Shown here piece after piece: positions 17,484 to 26,682 of a stretch of 64,000 nt of DNA. Made by a program: the position numbers and the translations under genes. How positions within the stretch are numbered: position 1 is the first letter of the stretch; every line of letters begins with the position of its first letter. Below the pieces are notes generated by a model. It was given only the letters and a program-made list of their open reading frames with translations. It was not told the origin of the DNA and made no database searches. The stretch spans positions 9,352 through 73,351 of the forward strand of contig JAHZFL010000015.1 in the NCBI GenBank assembly GCA_019421345.1, in the 5' to 3' direction. Origin of the DNA: Roseburia sp. (lineage in GTDB: Bacteria; Bacillota; Clostridia; Lachnospirales; Lachnospiraceae).

Positions 17484-18101
17484 ATGATATTTTTAGGACT
17501 GTTTATCTTTTTTATCTTTCTGCTTGCCTACTACCGCAAAAAAGGTCTGCGTGACCAGGAGAACATCGAAGAAGCCTTCTGGGAACGCGAAAATGAGGCA
17601 AATCATGTCCGCCGCAAGGACATCAGCAGTCTCCCCTATATTACCATACCTTTAGAGAAATTTCCAATCAATATCTGCGATGACCCCAAATTAATCGCAT
17701 CCGAAGCAAAATTAAAGCAGCTTTCCGACTGTCGGATTTTAAATCTTGAACATCAGAGCAACACCGATCTGAAAATGCTCTACGGTCCTGCCAATCTGGA
17801 AGCCCTTACGGAATGCGGCGAGCATTTTACAGACTTATGCCGGACGCTTGTTTCCTATGCGCAGGTGCTGTGCGACCTCAATTATCACCGCGAAGCGCAG
17901 ACCGTGCTTGAATTTGGTATCGACTGCGGCTCCGATCACAGCAAAAATTATGAGCTTTTGGCGTCACTCTATCAGGAACAGGAAAATACCGCACGGCTTA
18001 AGGAACTCCTTGCCAATGCCAAGACCCTCCGCACCCCGATGAAAGCTTCTATCATTTCTCATCTTGAGGATGCGCTGGCAGCCTGCCGTACTGCGCAATA
18101 A
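17484..18101 (+). CDS. Membrane-anchored hypothetical protein with TPR-like helices
   Basis: A 205-residue protein starting MIFLGLFIFFIFLLAYYRKKG, one N-terminal membrane helix. A charged soluble domain follows whose last half (about 115-200) is made of helical pairs resembling tetratricopeptide repeats (SYAQVLCDLNYHREAQTVLEFG, then YELLASLYQEQENTARLKELL). I recognise no catalytic motif. AAAGGA lies six bases before the ATG at 17484; the reading frame extends further upstream without a better start. Its 3' end overlaps the convergent exonuclease gene by 50 bases. Confidence 0.8.
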   Translation: MIFLGLFIFFIFLLAYYRKKGLRDQENIEEAFWERENEANHVRRKDISSLPYITIPLEKFPINICDDPKLIASEAKLKQLSDCRILNLEHQSNTDLKMLYGPANLEALTECGEHFTDLCRTLVSYAQVLCDLNYHREAQTVLEFGIDCGSDHSKNYELLASLYQEQENTARLKELLANAKTLRTPMKASIISHLEDALAACRTAQ

Positions 18102-18783
18102 GGCGGTCTGCCAGCCTTGACGCCTCGCTGCGCGTCATTTCGTTTTCCAATTCACTGATCTTAATTCCATAGTGCGCAGCATATCTTCTCAGGTATTCAA
18201 GCTGGCGTCCGGTCGCGGGCGTCTGTTTTTTTGCCTGATAACGGAGCGGCTGCGGTACAAATGCCTCCGCATGGTCTGCGCCATAGCGTGCCTTTAACCG
18301 CTCCATTATACAGAAGGTCTCCACCGCGTCATCCAGCGCCCGGTGCGCTCGCGCTCGCGCGATTCCAAAATATTCACACAAATTTGCCAGATCCTTCTTC
18401 TGTTCGGGCGGTAGGAATTGTCTTGCCAGCTTTAATGTGTCAACCGCCGTACGCTCAAAGGAAAATGCATGATTGGCCGCCCACTGCTTCAAAAAGCTGT
18501 AGTCAAAGATCACATTCTGTCCGACGAGAATATCCTCCCCCATAAAATCGAAAAATTCCTCCATCGCCTCCTTCGGATCACGCCCCGCTTTTACCATATC
18601 CGGCGTAATACCGGTCAGCTCTGTGATCTTCTCCGGCAGCCTCCTTCCCGTAAAAAGCAGCGCGCCGCAGGTCGCCGTAATCTCACCGCCGCGCACACGC
18701 ACCGCTCCCGTCTCAATAATAGCGTCCGTTTTTGCATTTAAACCGGTCATCTCAAGATCGATCACCGTATAATCCTCTAACAA
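18052..18783 (-). CDS. DnaQ-like DEDDh 3'-5' exonuclease
   Basis: A 243-residue exonuclease. The DEDDh motifs are VIDLEMTGL (ExoI, Asp and Glu), NVIFDYSFL (ExoII) and HRALDDAVET (ExoIII with the general-base His). It resembles the proofreading domain of PolC or stand-alone DinG/epsilon-type nucleases, with a C-terminal extension of about 70 residues. No in-frame ATG exists near the N-terminus: translation likely starts with TTG at 18783, AAAGGA lying 12 bases upstream. It is 21 nt after the B12 radical SAM gene and overlaps the convergent gene at 17484-18101 by 50 bases. Confidence 0.88.
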   Translation of the reverse strand: MLEDYTVIDLEMTGLNAKTDAIIETGAVRVRGGEITATCGALLFTGRRLPEKITELTGITPDMVKAGRDPKEAMEEFFDFMGEDILVGQNVIFDYSFLKQWAANHAFSFERTAVDTLKLARQFLPPEQKKDLANLCEYFGIARARAHRALDDAVETFCIMERLKARYGADHAEAFVPQPLRYQAKKQTPATGRQLEYLRRYAAHYGIKISELENEMTRSEASRLADRLIAQYGRLPAHPQDEK

Positions 18784-18804
18784 TCTATTGTCACGTCCTT
18801 TCGA

Positions 18805-20568
18805 TTATTCCTGCTCTACTTCTGTAATATACCTGCAATACGCCTGACGGTCAAGCTCATTCCGTCTCGTGTAGTCAAACAGGACATACACCGGCTGCGC
18901 GCTGCGCGGCGGCAGCGTCCTGACGGACTGCTGCCCCAGCCCGATAAACTCATAGGAAAACCGTTCGACATGCGAAAGCTTTCCGCTTTTGCACCACGCT
19001 CTTGTGAGCGCTTTCCACTCTGACAGCTCGTCCGCCCACGTTGGACGGCTTTTCATATTTTCCCTCGCATACAGATCAAAAATCAGACTTTCTCTGATTA
19101 CAGACGCAGCCCCCTTTGCCTCCTCCTTGGCAAACGCAAGCAAAATCTCCGCACGGCGCATTCTTGTATGGCTCATCGCAAAATACCCCCTGCGCTCATA
19201 AAATGCGCCAAGCCGCTGATACATGGCAAACGCACTGTCAAACTGCGTTCCCAAAAGCTGCATCGTCACCTGATACTGCCCGCTGTTGTAATAAACCTCC
19301 AGCATTTCCTCTGCTTGACGGATGCGCAGCACATCCGCAAACGGCAGCCATTTTGTCTCAAGCACCTCATACGGCGGCTTTGTGCGATACTTCATACCGT
19401 ACTCCCCCGCGTGCTCATACAGATAAGAGCCCTTTAGCACCTTTAAGAAGCCAAGCTGCAGTTGATCGGGCAGCCACGCGTACACCTCGTCAAACGAACG
19501 CCCAAAGGTATCGTAGTCCTCATACGGCAGTCCGGCGATCAAGTCCAGATGCTGATGAATATTTCTTCCCGCCTTCACACGCTCCACACGTTCTCCAAGC
19601 CGCTTAAGATCCATCGTGCGGTGAATCTCAAAGATCGTCGCGTCATTTGTTGACTGCACGCCGATCTCAAGCTGCACCAGTCCCGGACGCATCGACGCAA
19701 GCAGCTTTAATTCTTCCTCCGTCAGCAAATCCGCCGAAATCTCAAAATGAAAATTTGTCACCCCATTGTCATGCTCCGCAAGAAAACGCCAGATTCCCAT
19801 TGCGTGCTCATGCTTACAGTTAAAGGTTCTGTCCACAAATTTTACCTGAGGTACTTTCTTTTCCAAGAAAAATGCAAGCTCCTTTTCTACCATGCGAAGA
19901 TCGCGGAAACGTAGCTGCTTATCCACAGATGACAGACAGTAGCTGCACCTAAACGGGCAGCCGCGGCTCGATTCATAATAGATGATCCGGTTGGAGAAAT
20001 CCTCCAGCTCCTCATAGCAGAACGGAATCTGACTGAGTGCAAGCGGCGCACACTCTGCGGTACGGCAAACTCCCTCTCCGCTGCGGTATACGATTCCCGC
20101 AATCTCTGAAAGCCTCCCGCCGCATACCTGCTCGGAACAAGCCCTAAAAGGCGCCCCGCCGCACTCCGTGTCTGCATAGTGCGCACAGAGCTCCAAAAAT
20201 GTCTGCTCACCCTCCCCCAGCATCACGCCGAAAACTGCCGGATTCCTTTCAAGAAACGCTTCCGTCTCATAGGAAACCTCCGGTCCTCCCACCCAGATCG
20301 GCACATCGGGACACAGCTTATGAAATTCCTCCGCCAATTCCTCCACATACGAAATATTCCAGATATAGCAGGAAAAACAAAGTACCCCTGGCTTCTCCCT
20401 ATAAATTCCCGCCAGTATATCCTCGATCTGATGATTGATCGTGTATTCTTTTATCACGATGTCCGTCTCTGTTTCCTGATATGCCCTTGCGTATGCGCGC
20501 AGACTGTAAACTGCCGGATTGGAATGAATGTACTTCGCGTTGACTGCGGTCAATAATATCTTTGTCAT
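18805..20568 (-). CDS. B12-binding radical SAM protein with DUF4080-type C-terminus
   Basis: A 587-residue protein. Residues about 1-140 form a Rossmann-like cobalamin-binding domain (LLTAVNAKYIHSNPAVYSLR; IWVGGPEVSYE). The radical SAM core follows, with SSRGCPFRCSYCLSS giving CxxxCxxC, and MRPGLVQLEIGVQST plus HLDLIAGLPYED as typical barrel motifs. The last about 200 residues match the DUF4080 pattern in composition. Such proteins are class B relatives, often methyltransferases or modifying enzymes, but no substrate is known for this family. Starts ATG after AAAGGAG. Confidence 0.88.
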   Translation of the reverse strand: MTKILLTAVNAKYIHSNPAVYSLRAYARAYQETETDIVIKEYTINHQIEDILAGIYREKPGVLCFSCYIWNISYVEELAEEFHKLCPDVPIWVGGPEVSYETEAFLERNPAVFGVMLGEGEQTFLELCAHYADTECGGAPFRACSEQVCGGRLSEIAGIVYRSGEGVCRTAECAPLALSQIPFCYEELEDFSNRIIYYESSRGCPFRCSYCLSSVDKQLRFRDLRMVEKELAFFLEKKVPQVKFVDRTFNCKHEHAMGIWRFLAEHDNGVTNFHFEISADLLTEEELKLLASMRPGLVQLEIGVQSTNDATIFEIHRTMDLKRLGERVERVKAGRNIHQHLDLIAGLPYEDYDTFGRSFDEVYAWLPDQLQLGFLKVLKGSYLYEHAGEYGMKYRTKPPYEVLETKWLPFADVLRIRQAEEMLEVYYNSGQYQVTMQLLGTQFDSAFAMYQRLGAFYERRGYFAMSHTRMRRAEILLAFAKEEAKGAASVIRESLIFDLYARENMKSRPTWADELSEWKALTRAWCKSGKLSHVERFSYEFIGLGQQSVRTLPPRSAQPVYVLFDYTRRNELDRQAYCRYITEVEQE

Positions 20569-20623
20569 CTCTTATCTCTCCTTTGATTTTTGAGGTTATG
20601 TCCTATGACCTCACGCACAGAAA

Positions 20624-20669
20624 GCAGGACCGCCGCGGAGCAAAAATTTTTCTCCGCAGACAGTCCTGC
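20624..20669 (-). terminator. Hairpin downstream of the MntP-like gene
   Basis: GCAGGAC...GTCCTGC outer arms and CTGCGGAG/CTCCGC inner arms fold around an AT loop, 11 bases after the stop at 20681. The tail TTTCTG is a weak T-run. Probable intrinsic terminator. Confidence 0.6.
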
Positions 20670-20680
20670 CGTTGTTCTTT

Positions 20681-21265
20681 TTATACATAGTGCAAAATAT
20701 GACGCACGACCACATCCGCGCCCGCGATCCAAAGAAGAAATGCACCGGCAATATACGCCTTTGTCTTATGGACAAAGCCAAAATGATACCCCACATACAT
20801 CCCCGTGATCACAACTGCCACAGTCAGACACGCACCCGTAACAAGCATCAAGAGCAGATCTGTGCGTAAAAAGCCAAATGCGATTCCCGCAAGCAGCGTA
20901 TAGATACTCGTTCCCGCCGCCATTTTCCAGAAGCTTGCCATGTGAAGCGTCTCCTCCCTGCGCTCATTGATGCGCTCATTTCGCACTGCCTTGAAAAGCA
21001 GCCGGACGCCCAGTGCAAAAAAGATCACTGCCGCTATCACCAGTCCGATCAAGCTCTCATCATGCGTCATTCTGCTATGGTAAAGAAGGACAGACGCCCC
21101 GTTTCCGATTGCCAGAGCCACAAGCTGCCATACACCCGCCAGTACACAGATAACAATTAACTGCTTTTTATCGACTCGCGCAACCAGTGACCCCTGACAT
21201 TCCATCGCCGCAAAAATATCGAGTGAAATTCCTGCTATGATCAGAAAATTTTCTATCCAGTTCAT
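20681..21265 (-). CDS. MntP/YtaF-like membrane protein (possible metal exporter)
   Basis: A 194-residue protein with six hydrophobic segments, arranged as two groups of three around a charged loop (RNERINERREET). The first helix carries SLDIFAAMECQGSLVARVDK, placed like the Asp-containing motif of manganese exporter MntP, and a second Gly/Asp-containing helix follows the loop. The match is distant. The ATG at 21265 has GGGGGAGAGG just before it and gives a clean N-terminal helix (MNWIENFLIIAG). Confidence 0.7.
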   Translation of the reverse strand: MNWIENFLIIAGISLDIFAAMECQGSLVARVDKKQLIVICVLAGVWQLVALAIGNGASVLLYHSRMTHDESLIGLVIAAVIFFALGVRLLFKAVRNERINERREETLHMASFWKMAAGTSIYTLLAGIAFGFLRTDLLLMLVTGACLTVAVVITGMYVGYHFGFVHKTKAYIAGAFLLWIAGADVVVRHILHYV

Positions 21266-21340
21266 CCGCCCTCTCCCCCATATCCGTTCCTTTCCATTAT
21301 ACGCTCTCTGAAAAGACACATCAAATGCAAATTTCAAAAA

Positions 21341-23425
21341 CTATCTTTTCTCTGCTTTTATAGCGTCTGTCTTATAGATAAACTTCACGCTTCCATTGAC
21401 GCCGTCCGCAATGCCGCTGTAATTCTGATAAGCCTCTCCTCCGTCGATGACCTTTTGTACACGGTCAAGAAGCGGTTCGATGTCACCGTTATATGCATGG
21501 ACGATTTTGGAAATTCCTTCCTCATTGAAGGTCACAATGCCGTCCGCAAGCTCGTGCGCGCCTTCGCCCAGTGTGCCGACGCCATCTACGATCGCACCTG
21601 TTCCGCTCTGCAGCTTACCTGCTCCGTCCTTTAACGCATTCACGCCGTTCACAAGCTCCGGCACCTTTGCGGCGAGGGCTTGTGTTCCGGTGCTTAACGC
21701 CGCCGCACCCGTCACAAGACTGTAACCGTTTGCCTGTGTCGTCTCGATCGAATCCGCGATCTTATTTTTCGTCGTCTCAATACCCGTGACAAGTGCGCCT
21801 GCCGCCGCCTGCTTTGATGCGCTCTGACATGCACTTACGACACCGGCTGCCGTCGTGTCCGCTCCCTGTGCTGCAATGCCGCCTGTCACACCGCTTGCGA
21901 TCGTTTCAAGCCCTGCCATCACCTGCTCGTGGATCGCTGCCTGATTCGCCCCGCGAAATTGCGCCAGCGCCGCCTGATAATCAGCCACGCTCATCTGCGT
22001 CAGATCAAGCCCCTGCCCCTGTGCATACTGCATAAATGCCTGTTCCGACGACGCGGCAAACAGCGCCTGATACAGAGCAGTCGGATTGCCGGATGCATCG
22101 GTCGCAAGAGACTGTGCGATCATGCCCGTGCTCTGGTTCATCGCATCGGTAAAACTCTGTTTTGCCGAATTAAAAATCATATTGTAGGTATCTGATCCGG
22201 GTGCAAACGTCGCATCTACGGAAGCCTGCGCCTGTGCGGCGTATGCCGCCTTCTCCTCCTCAGTCAATGCCGTTCGCAGCGTTGTATCCAGCGCGGCAAT
22301 GCCGTTGTTGATCGCCTGCGCGCTTGTATTGAGCTCATTCGCGCCGTCCGCCAGACTTCCCGCTCCGTTTTGTAAGGAGTTTACCCCGTCCGCCAGCGTA
22401 TTCATGCCATTCTGAAATTCACCAAGCTTACTTTTTAGTGTATCAACTCCGTCGGCAAGCGCCGCCGATCCATCCTCCAGCCGTCCGGTCGCATCCGTCA
22501 GGCTGTTTAGTTCATCCTCTAAGGATAAGCTGCTCCCACCCTCCGCGTGGATGAAATTTGCCGCATTCATCACAACCGTCATCGTCATATCAAGGGTAAA
22601 ATCAGTGACATCCGCCGTCACCTCGAAGTATTCCGGCAGCGTGATCCCGGCGTCAAAATCACCATCCGACACCTGAAGGCTCTCCTTTAGCCCCGGCAGC
22701 GTGTAGCCGACAACCACTTGTCTGTTTCCGTCTGCGATGACCTTGCCGTTTGTCACCTGAACGTTGCGGAAGCTGTCGTCAAGAACCATTCCGCTGATCG
22801 CCATAAACGGCACATAGACGTCTCCTGATTTTTCATGATTCGTGTAGTCAAAGCGTATTTTTACTTTTCCTGATTTTCCCGCAAGCTCCTTTGGCGCAAT
22901 CTCTTTTCCATCCAGATAATAGGTGATATTCTGCGTAATCGGCGGTTTTTTCTCCGAGGTTCCCTGATAATAAATATCATTGCCCCCTGCATTCCATGTA
23001 AGCATCTGCCCGTCCTGCGTAAAGGTTTCCTCACCCTTTACATTTTCAATGTCCTTTAATGACGACGCATCCGTGATCGTTTCCTTGCCCTCATGGTTCA
23101 GCAGATGATCGGAAACAATCATATTTTTTGCCGCGCCCTGATCGTCTGCAATAATATAGACTGTCTCCTCCTTTCCGATCTGGGTCTCTGTGATCGTCAC
23201 GCTGTCGCTTAATATATCCTCAAGCGCATCCTCCGTCCGGCTCTGCCCGTCCGTATCGTCCGACACTACCTGCACATGCGTCTGCTTATGCTCGCCCTTC
23301 GCCTTTGCCGCACTGACGCTTGAAACCGATATGCCTGTGCCCGCCAGCGCTACGATGAGCACTCCCGATAAAATACGAATCGCATATTTGTGTTTGAATG
23401 TTTCTTTTAATTTTTGCAGCTTCAT
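21341..23425 (-). CDS. Extracytoplasmic protein with xxxLxxG heptad repeats, partner of MMPL transporter
   Basis: A 694-residue protein. One hydrophobic N-terminal segment (about 13-37) is a signal or anchor; the rest is outside. Residues about 40-310 are beta-rich, and from about 320 the sequence runs in heptads of the type SLADGANELN, ALADGVDTLKSKLGE and TLGEGAHELADGI. These are the LxxG-by-4/5 repeats seen in YhgE/Pip-like proteins. Unlike YhgE there are no C-terminal membrane segments. The gene follows the MMPL transporter by 37 nt and probably works with it as an outside extension. AGGTGG precedes ATG at 23425. Confidence 0.8.
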   Translation of the reverse strand: MKLQKLKETFKHKYAIRILSGVLIVALAGTGISVSSVSAAKAKGEHKQTHVQVVSDDTDGQSRTEDALEDILSDSVTITETQIGKEETVYIIADDQGAAKNMIVSDHLLNHEGKETITDASSLKDIENVKGEETFTQDGQMLTWNAGGNDIYYQGTSEKKPPITQNITYYLDGKEIAPKELAGKSGKVKIRFDYTNHEKSGDVYVPFMAISGMVLDDSFRNVQVTNGKVIADGNRQVVVGYTLPGLKESLQVSDGDFDAGITLPEYFEVTADVTDFTLDMTMTVVMNAANFIHAEGGSSLSLEDELNSLTDATGRLEDGSAALADGVDTLKSKLGEFQNGMNTLADGVNSLQNGAGSLADGANELNTSAQAINNGIAALDTTLRTALTEEEKAAYAAQAQASVDATFAPGSDTYNMIFNSAKQSFTDAMNQSTGMIAQSLATDASGNPTALYQALFAASSEQAFMQYAQGQGLDLTQMSVADYQAALAQFRGANQAAIHEQVMAGLETIASGVTGGIAAQGADTTAAGVVSACQSASKQAAAGALVTGIETTKNKIADSIETTQANGYSLVTGAAALSTGTQALAAKVPELVNGVNALKDGAGKLQSGTGAIVDGVGTLGEGAHELADGIVTFNEEGISKIVHAYNGDIEPLLDRVQKVIDGGEAYQNYSGIADGVNGSVKFIYKTDAIKAEKR

Positions 23426-23462
23426 GATAAAATTTCCACCTTTCCATGTTCTAAAAATCAAA

Positions 23463-25571
23463 TTACGAATGAATCATCGCTTCTTCTTTTCCCTGCACAC
23501 GCTTCTGCTTAAAGCCAAAGCTCGTCACGCAGATCAGACGGTCAAAAATCATAAATGCTGACGGCAGAATAAAGATGACAACGATCATGCTGATGATCGC
23601 GCCGCGTGCCATAAGCGAACAGAGCGAGCTGATCATATCAATATTCGAATATAATCCGACACCGAACGTTGCGGCAAAAAAGCTTAGCGCGCTCACGATC
23701 ACTGACTGCATCGAGCTGCGCAGCGCGGCTGTCACCGCGTCCTCCTTCTTCGCCCCCTGGGAGCGTTCTTTTTTATATTTATTCGTCATTAAAATCGCAT
23801 AATCTACGGTTGCTCCAAGCTGTATCGTTCCGATCACGATAGAGGCAATAAACGGCAGTGTCGTCTTTGTGTATGCCGGAATACCCATATTGATAAAAAT
23901 TGCAAATTCAATGACAGATACTAAAATGACCGGAAGCGAAACCGACTGAAATACAAGTGCGATTATCAGGAAAATCGCTCCGATCGAGACAGCGCTCACA
24001 CGCTTAAAGTCCTCGTCTGTAATCTCGATCAGATCCTTCGTACACGGTGCTTCTCCGATCAGCATTGCCGCGCTGTCGTATTTTTTGATAATCGTATTGA
24101 TCTGCTCACACTGTGCATTGACCTCGTCAGACGCCACCGCATACTCCGAACCCACCAGCATAAGCTGATAATTTCCGCTGATCAGTAATTCACGCACATC
24201 GTCGGGAATGATTTCTCTGGGCACGCTCGGTCCTACGAGCGAGTCAAAGCCCAGCGCCATTTTGACGCCATCCACCTGTTCGATTTCATAGAGCATTGCC
24301 TTCGCTTCTTTTGCCGGAAGGCTGCTGTCCGCAAGAATCATATGGGTTGCTCCCATATCGAAATTCTCATCGAGCTTGTCATTTGCCATAATACTCTCAA
24401 GGCTCTTTGGCAGCGTGCCTGCCAGATCATAATATACCTGTGTGTGGTTATAGCCATAGACCGCCGGTCCCAAGATGACAAGAAATAGTACCAAAAATAC
24501 TTTATAATGTCTGACGATCCAGCCGGAAATCACACCGAGATCCGGCATGATCGGGCGATGCTTTGTTTTCTCGATTGCCTTATCGAAAATTAAAAGCATT
24601 GACGGAAGTACCGTGACACAGCAGAGCACGCCGAAAATCACGCCCTTCGCCATGACGATTCCAAGGTCCATCCCCAGCGTAAAGCTCATAAAGCAAAGTG
24701 CGATAAAGCCTGCCACCGTCGTGATCGAGCTTCCGACGACCGATGTGACCGTATTGGAAATCGCGTGTGCCATCGCCCGTTTTTTATCACCCGAAAAGCG
24801 CGTCTGCTGTTCTTCATAGCTGTGCCATAGGAAAATAGAGTAATCCATGGTAACGCCAAGCTGGAGTACCGCCGCAAGCGCCTGTGTGACATAGGAAATT
24901 TCCCCCTGTAATACATTCGTCCCCAGATTATAAATAATTGCCATGCCGATGCTTAATAAAAAGAAAAGAGGAGCGATCGCCGAATCCATCGTCAGCGACA
25001 GCACAATGACCGCAAGTATGACGGCAATCAACACATACACCGGCGTCTCCTGATTAGAAAGGTTCTTCGTATCTGTCACGACCGCCGACATACCGCTGAT
25101 ATAGCAATCGCCTTTTACAACGGCACGGATTTCTTCGATCGCATCCATCGTCTCATCCGCTGACATCGAGGTATCGTAGAGCACCGCAAGCAGCGTGCTG
25201 CCCGTCTGCTGATTGTTGAAAAACTCATACAGCTCATCGGGAAGCAGCTCCATCGGAATGCTAATGTCTGCAAAGGAATCATACCAGATCACATCCTTCA
25301 CATGGGGAACCTCTGCGATCTCCTCCCGCATGGCGGCAATCTCCTTCGCCTCCATGCCCTCTACCACACAGAAGGAAAACGCGCCTGTTCCAAATTCCTT
25401 CAGCAGAATGTCCTGCCCCTGCATCGTCTCAATATCTTCGGGAAGGTATGTGAGAATATCATAATTCACTCTTGTATTCAAATACCCAAGCCCCGCCGGG
25501 ATCAGCAGAAGAATACTCAAAATCAGAATCGGTATTCTAAGCTTTACCACTCCTTTTCCAAACTTGATCAT
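23463..25571 (-). CDS. MMPL/RND-superfamily exporter
   Basis: A 702-residue membrane transporter with two repeats, each having one helix, a large outside loop (about 30-180 and 400-530) and five more helices. AVLQLGVTMDYSIFLWH in repeat 1 and GTIQLGATVDYAILMTN in repeat 2 are the paired TM4 motifs with the proton-relay aspartates of MMPL/RND (SSD-like) transporters. Substrates in Gram-positives are lipids or hydrophobic drugs; specificity here is unknown. The ATG at 25571 has GGAGG five bases upstream; earlier in-frame starts lack this. Followed by the heptad-repeat protein and preceded by a TetR regulator. Confidence 0.9.
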   Translation of the reverse strand: MIKFGKGVVKLRIPILILSILLLIPAGLGYLNTRVNYDILTYLPEDIETMQGQDILLKEFGTGAFSFCVVEGMEAKEIAAMREEIAEVPHVKDVIWYDSFADISIPMELLPDELYEFFNNQQTGSTLLAVLYDTSMSADETMDAIEEIRAVVKGDCYISGMSAVVTDTKNLSNQETPVYVLIAVILAVIVLSLTMDSAIAPLFFLLSIGMAIIYNLGTNVLQGEISYVTQALAAVLQLGVTMDYSIFLWHSYEEQQTRFSGDKKRAMAHAISNTVTSVVGSSITTVAGFIALCFMSFTLGMDLGIVMAKGVIFGVLCCVTVLPSMLLIFDKAIEKTKHRPIMPDLGVISGWIVRHYKVFLVLFLVILGPAVYGYNHTQVYYDLAGTLPKSLESIMANDKLDENFDMGATHMILADSSLPAKEAKAMLYEIEQVDGVKMALGFDSLVGPSVPREIIPDDVRELLISGNYQLMLVGSEYAVASDEVNAQCEQINTIIKKYDSAAMLIGEAPCTKDLIEITDEDFKRVSAVSIGAIFLIIALVFQSVSLPVILVSVIEFAIFINMGIPAYTKTTLPFIASIVIGTIQLGATVDYAILMTNKYKKERSQGAKKEDAVTAALRSSMQSVIVSALSFFAATFGVGLYSNIDMISSLCSLMARGAIISMIVVIFILPSAFMIFDRLICVTSFGFKQKRVQGKEEAMIHS

Positions 25572-25636
25572 GTTTACCTCCATTCCAAAGCGCCGCCGTT
25601 TCCTGCCCGCTTTCTTTTTCCATGCCCGCATTGTAT

Positions 25637-25672
25637 AAAAAAAAGACTGAATATGAAATATTCAATCTTTTC
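25637..25672 (-). terminator. Intrinsic terminator of the tetR gene
   Basis: AAAGATTGAATAT and ATATTCAGTCTTT form a long stem with one mismatch and a three-base loop, followed by T8 on the minus strand. It separates tetR from the MMPL gene, so the exporter needs its own promoter or read-through. Confidence 0.9.
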
Positions 25673-25676
25673 CGTC

Positions 25677-25695
25677 TGTATCGCTTCCCTATACA
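25677..25695. promoter_or_regulatory. Inverted repeat between tetR and the MMPL gene, possible TetR-family operator
   Basis: TGTAT and ATACA arms separated by nine bases, just upstream of the tetR terminator hairpin. A possible minus-strand promoter TTTCAA-N17-TATACA lies close upstream (about 25704-25732). Operator function is inferred from position only. Confidence 0.35.
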
Positions 25696-25763
25696 AATAC
25701 CAAAAAATGTATATCTTCCGCGACAAAGCTTTGAAATTGTATCCGCAGGCATTCGCCAAGCAG

Positions 25764-26336
25764 TCAGCCGGACAGCTCCTTTAGCACCTCGTCCATCGAA
25801 TGCTTCATCATATAATTATAGACTTCAATGAGCTCCCTGCCGGAGATCGTCATACCGGACTCGATCCACCGGATCAGCACATAACACATTGACTGTGCAT
25901 AGTATTCCGCGATCAGCTCCGGCGTAAGCCAGACATACTTTGGCAGCTTTCCGTTTGGCGTCTCCTGAATGATCCGCAGCAGTACACGCTCCACACAGCC
26001 CTTGGCAATACTCTCGAAGGAGTTTTGCCCCTCCAGTCTGCATGCCCTGGTATAAAAATCCCGCTCCCGTTCTATTTTCGTAAATAAAAGCAAAAGCGCT
26101 TCATCCACCATACCATTCTGCAGCAGAGGCTCCATCGGTTTTAGCAGTTCCGTCATGATGATCCACTCGATCAGCTCATATTTATCCTGAAAATGATTAT
26201 AAAATGTCGGGCGTATCAATCCCGCCTTATCCGTGATCTCTTTGATCGTGATTTTCTCAATCGGCTGCTTTAACGCCAGCTCCTTAAAGCTCTCTGCCAA
26301 AAGCGCATCGACTGCCTCTCTCCCCTGTCCCGTCAT
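25764..26336 (-). CDS. TetR/AcrR family regulator (DhaS-like)
   Basis: A 190-residue dimeric regulator. The N-terminal HTH is IEKITIKEITDKAGLIRPTFYNHFQDKYEL, with the classic TFYNHF recognition end. The remaining helical domain resembles the DhaS/TetR_C_8 type. It precedes the MMPL exporter operon on the same strand and is the obvious candidate regulator, although a strong terminator separates them. ATG start. Confidence 0.9.
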   Translation of the reverse strand: MTGQGREAVDALLAESFKELALKQPIEKITIKEITDKAGLIRPTFYNHFQDKYELIEWIIMTELLKPMEPLLQNGMVDEALLLLFTKIERERDFYTRACRLEGQNSFESIAKGCVERVLLRIIQETPNGKLPKYVWLTPELIAEYYAQSMCYVLIRWIESGMTISGRELIEVYNYMMKHSMDEVLKELSG

Positions 26337-26389
26337 AGCTCCCTTTCATAGACCCGCTGTCCGCCGCAATTTTCTGTTTGCTTTCAGGA

Positions 26390-26623
26390 CTACTCGTCAA
26401 ACTCTACCGTCACAAAATAGCCCTTCGGCGTTTCACGCACCTCCACCACAGTGCCCTCGCCCGATACGATTCGCTCGCCGACGGCATAATTCGCCGACAT
26501 TGCATATGCCTTTCCAAGCGTATAATAATAGGAATTGGGCAGCTTCCCCTCCGTGATCGGCAAAACATCGCCCACTGCAAGCAGTCCGGTCCGCTCCATT
26601 TTAAATTCTTCTCGTCTCATCAT
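26390..26623 (-). CDS. Small conserved-looking hypothetical protein (77 residues)
   Basis: Not recognised. The reading frame extends upstream to a TTG, but ATGATG at 26618-26623 with AGGGATGGT just before it is the likeliest start. The product is soluble and beta-rich (GDVLPITEGKLPNSYYY, then GEGTVVEVRETPKGYFVTVEF), and the last 30 residues look like a small barrel such as a KOW/SH3-like fold. It lies 59 nt downstream of the DUF308 gene and 53 nt upstream of tetR, same strand. Confidence 0.6.
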   Translation of the reverse strand: MMRREEFKMERTGLLAVGDVLPITEGKLPNSYYYTLGKAYAMSANYAVGERIVSGEGTVVEVRETPKGYFVTVEFDE

Positions 26624-26682
26624 ACCATCCCTAAGCGGCAGATATGCCATTCTTTTTGCAGGTCTTCGTCTGCCTGCTTCCG

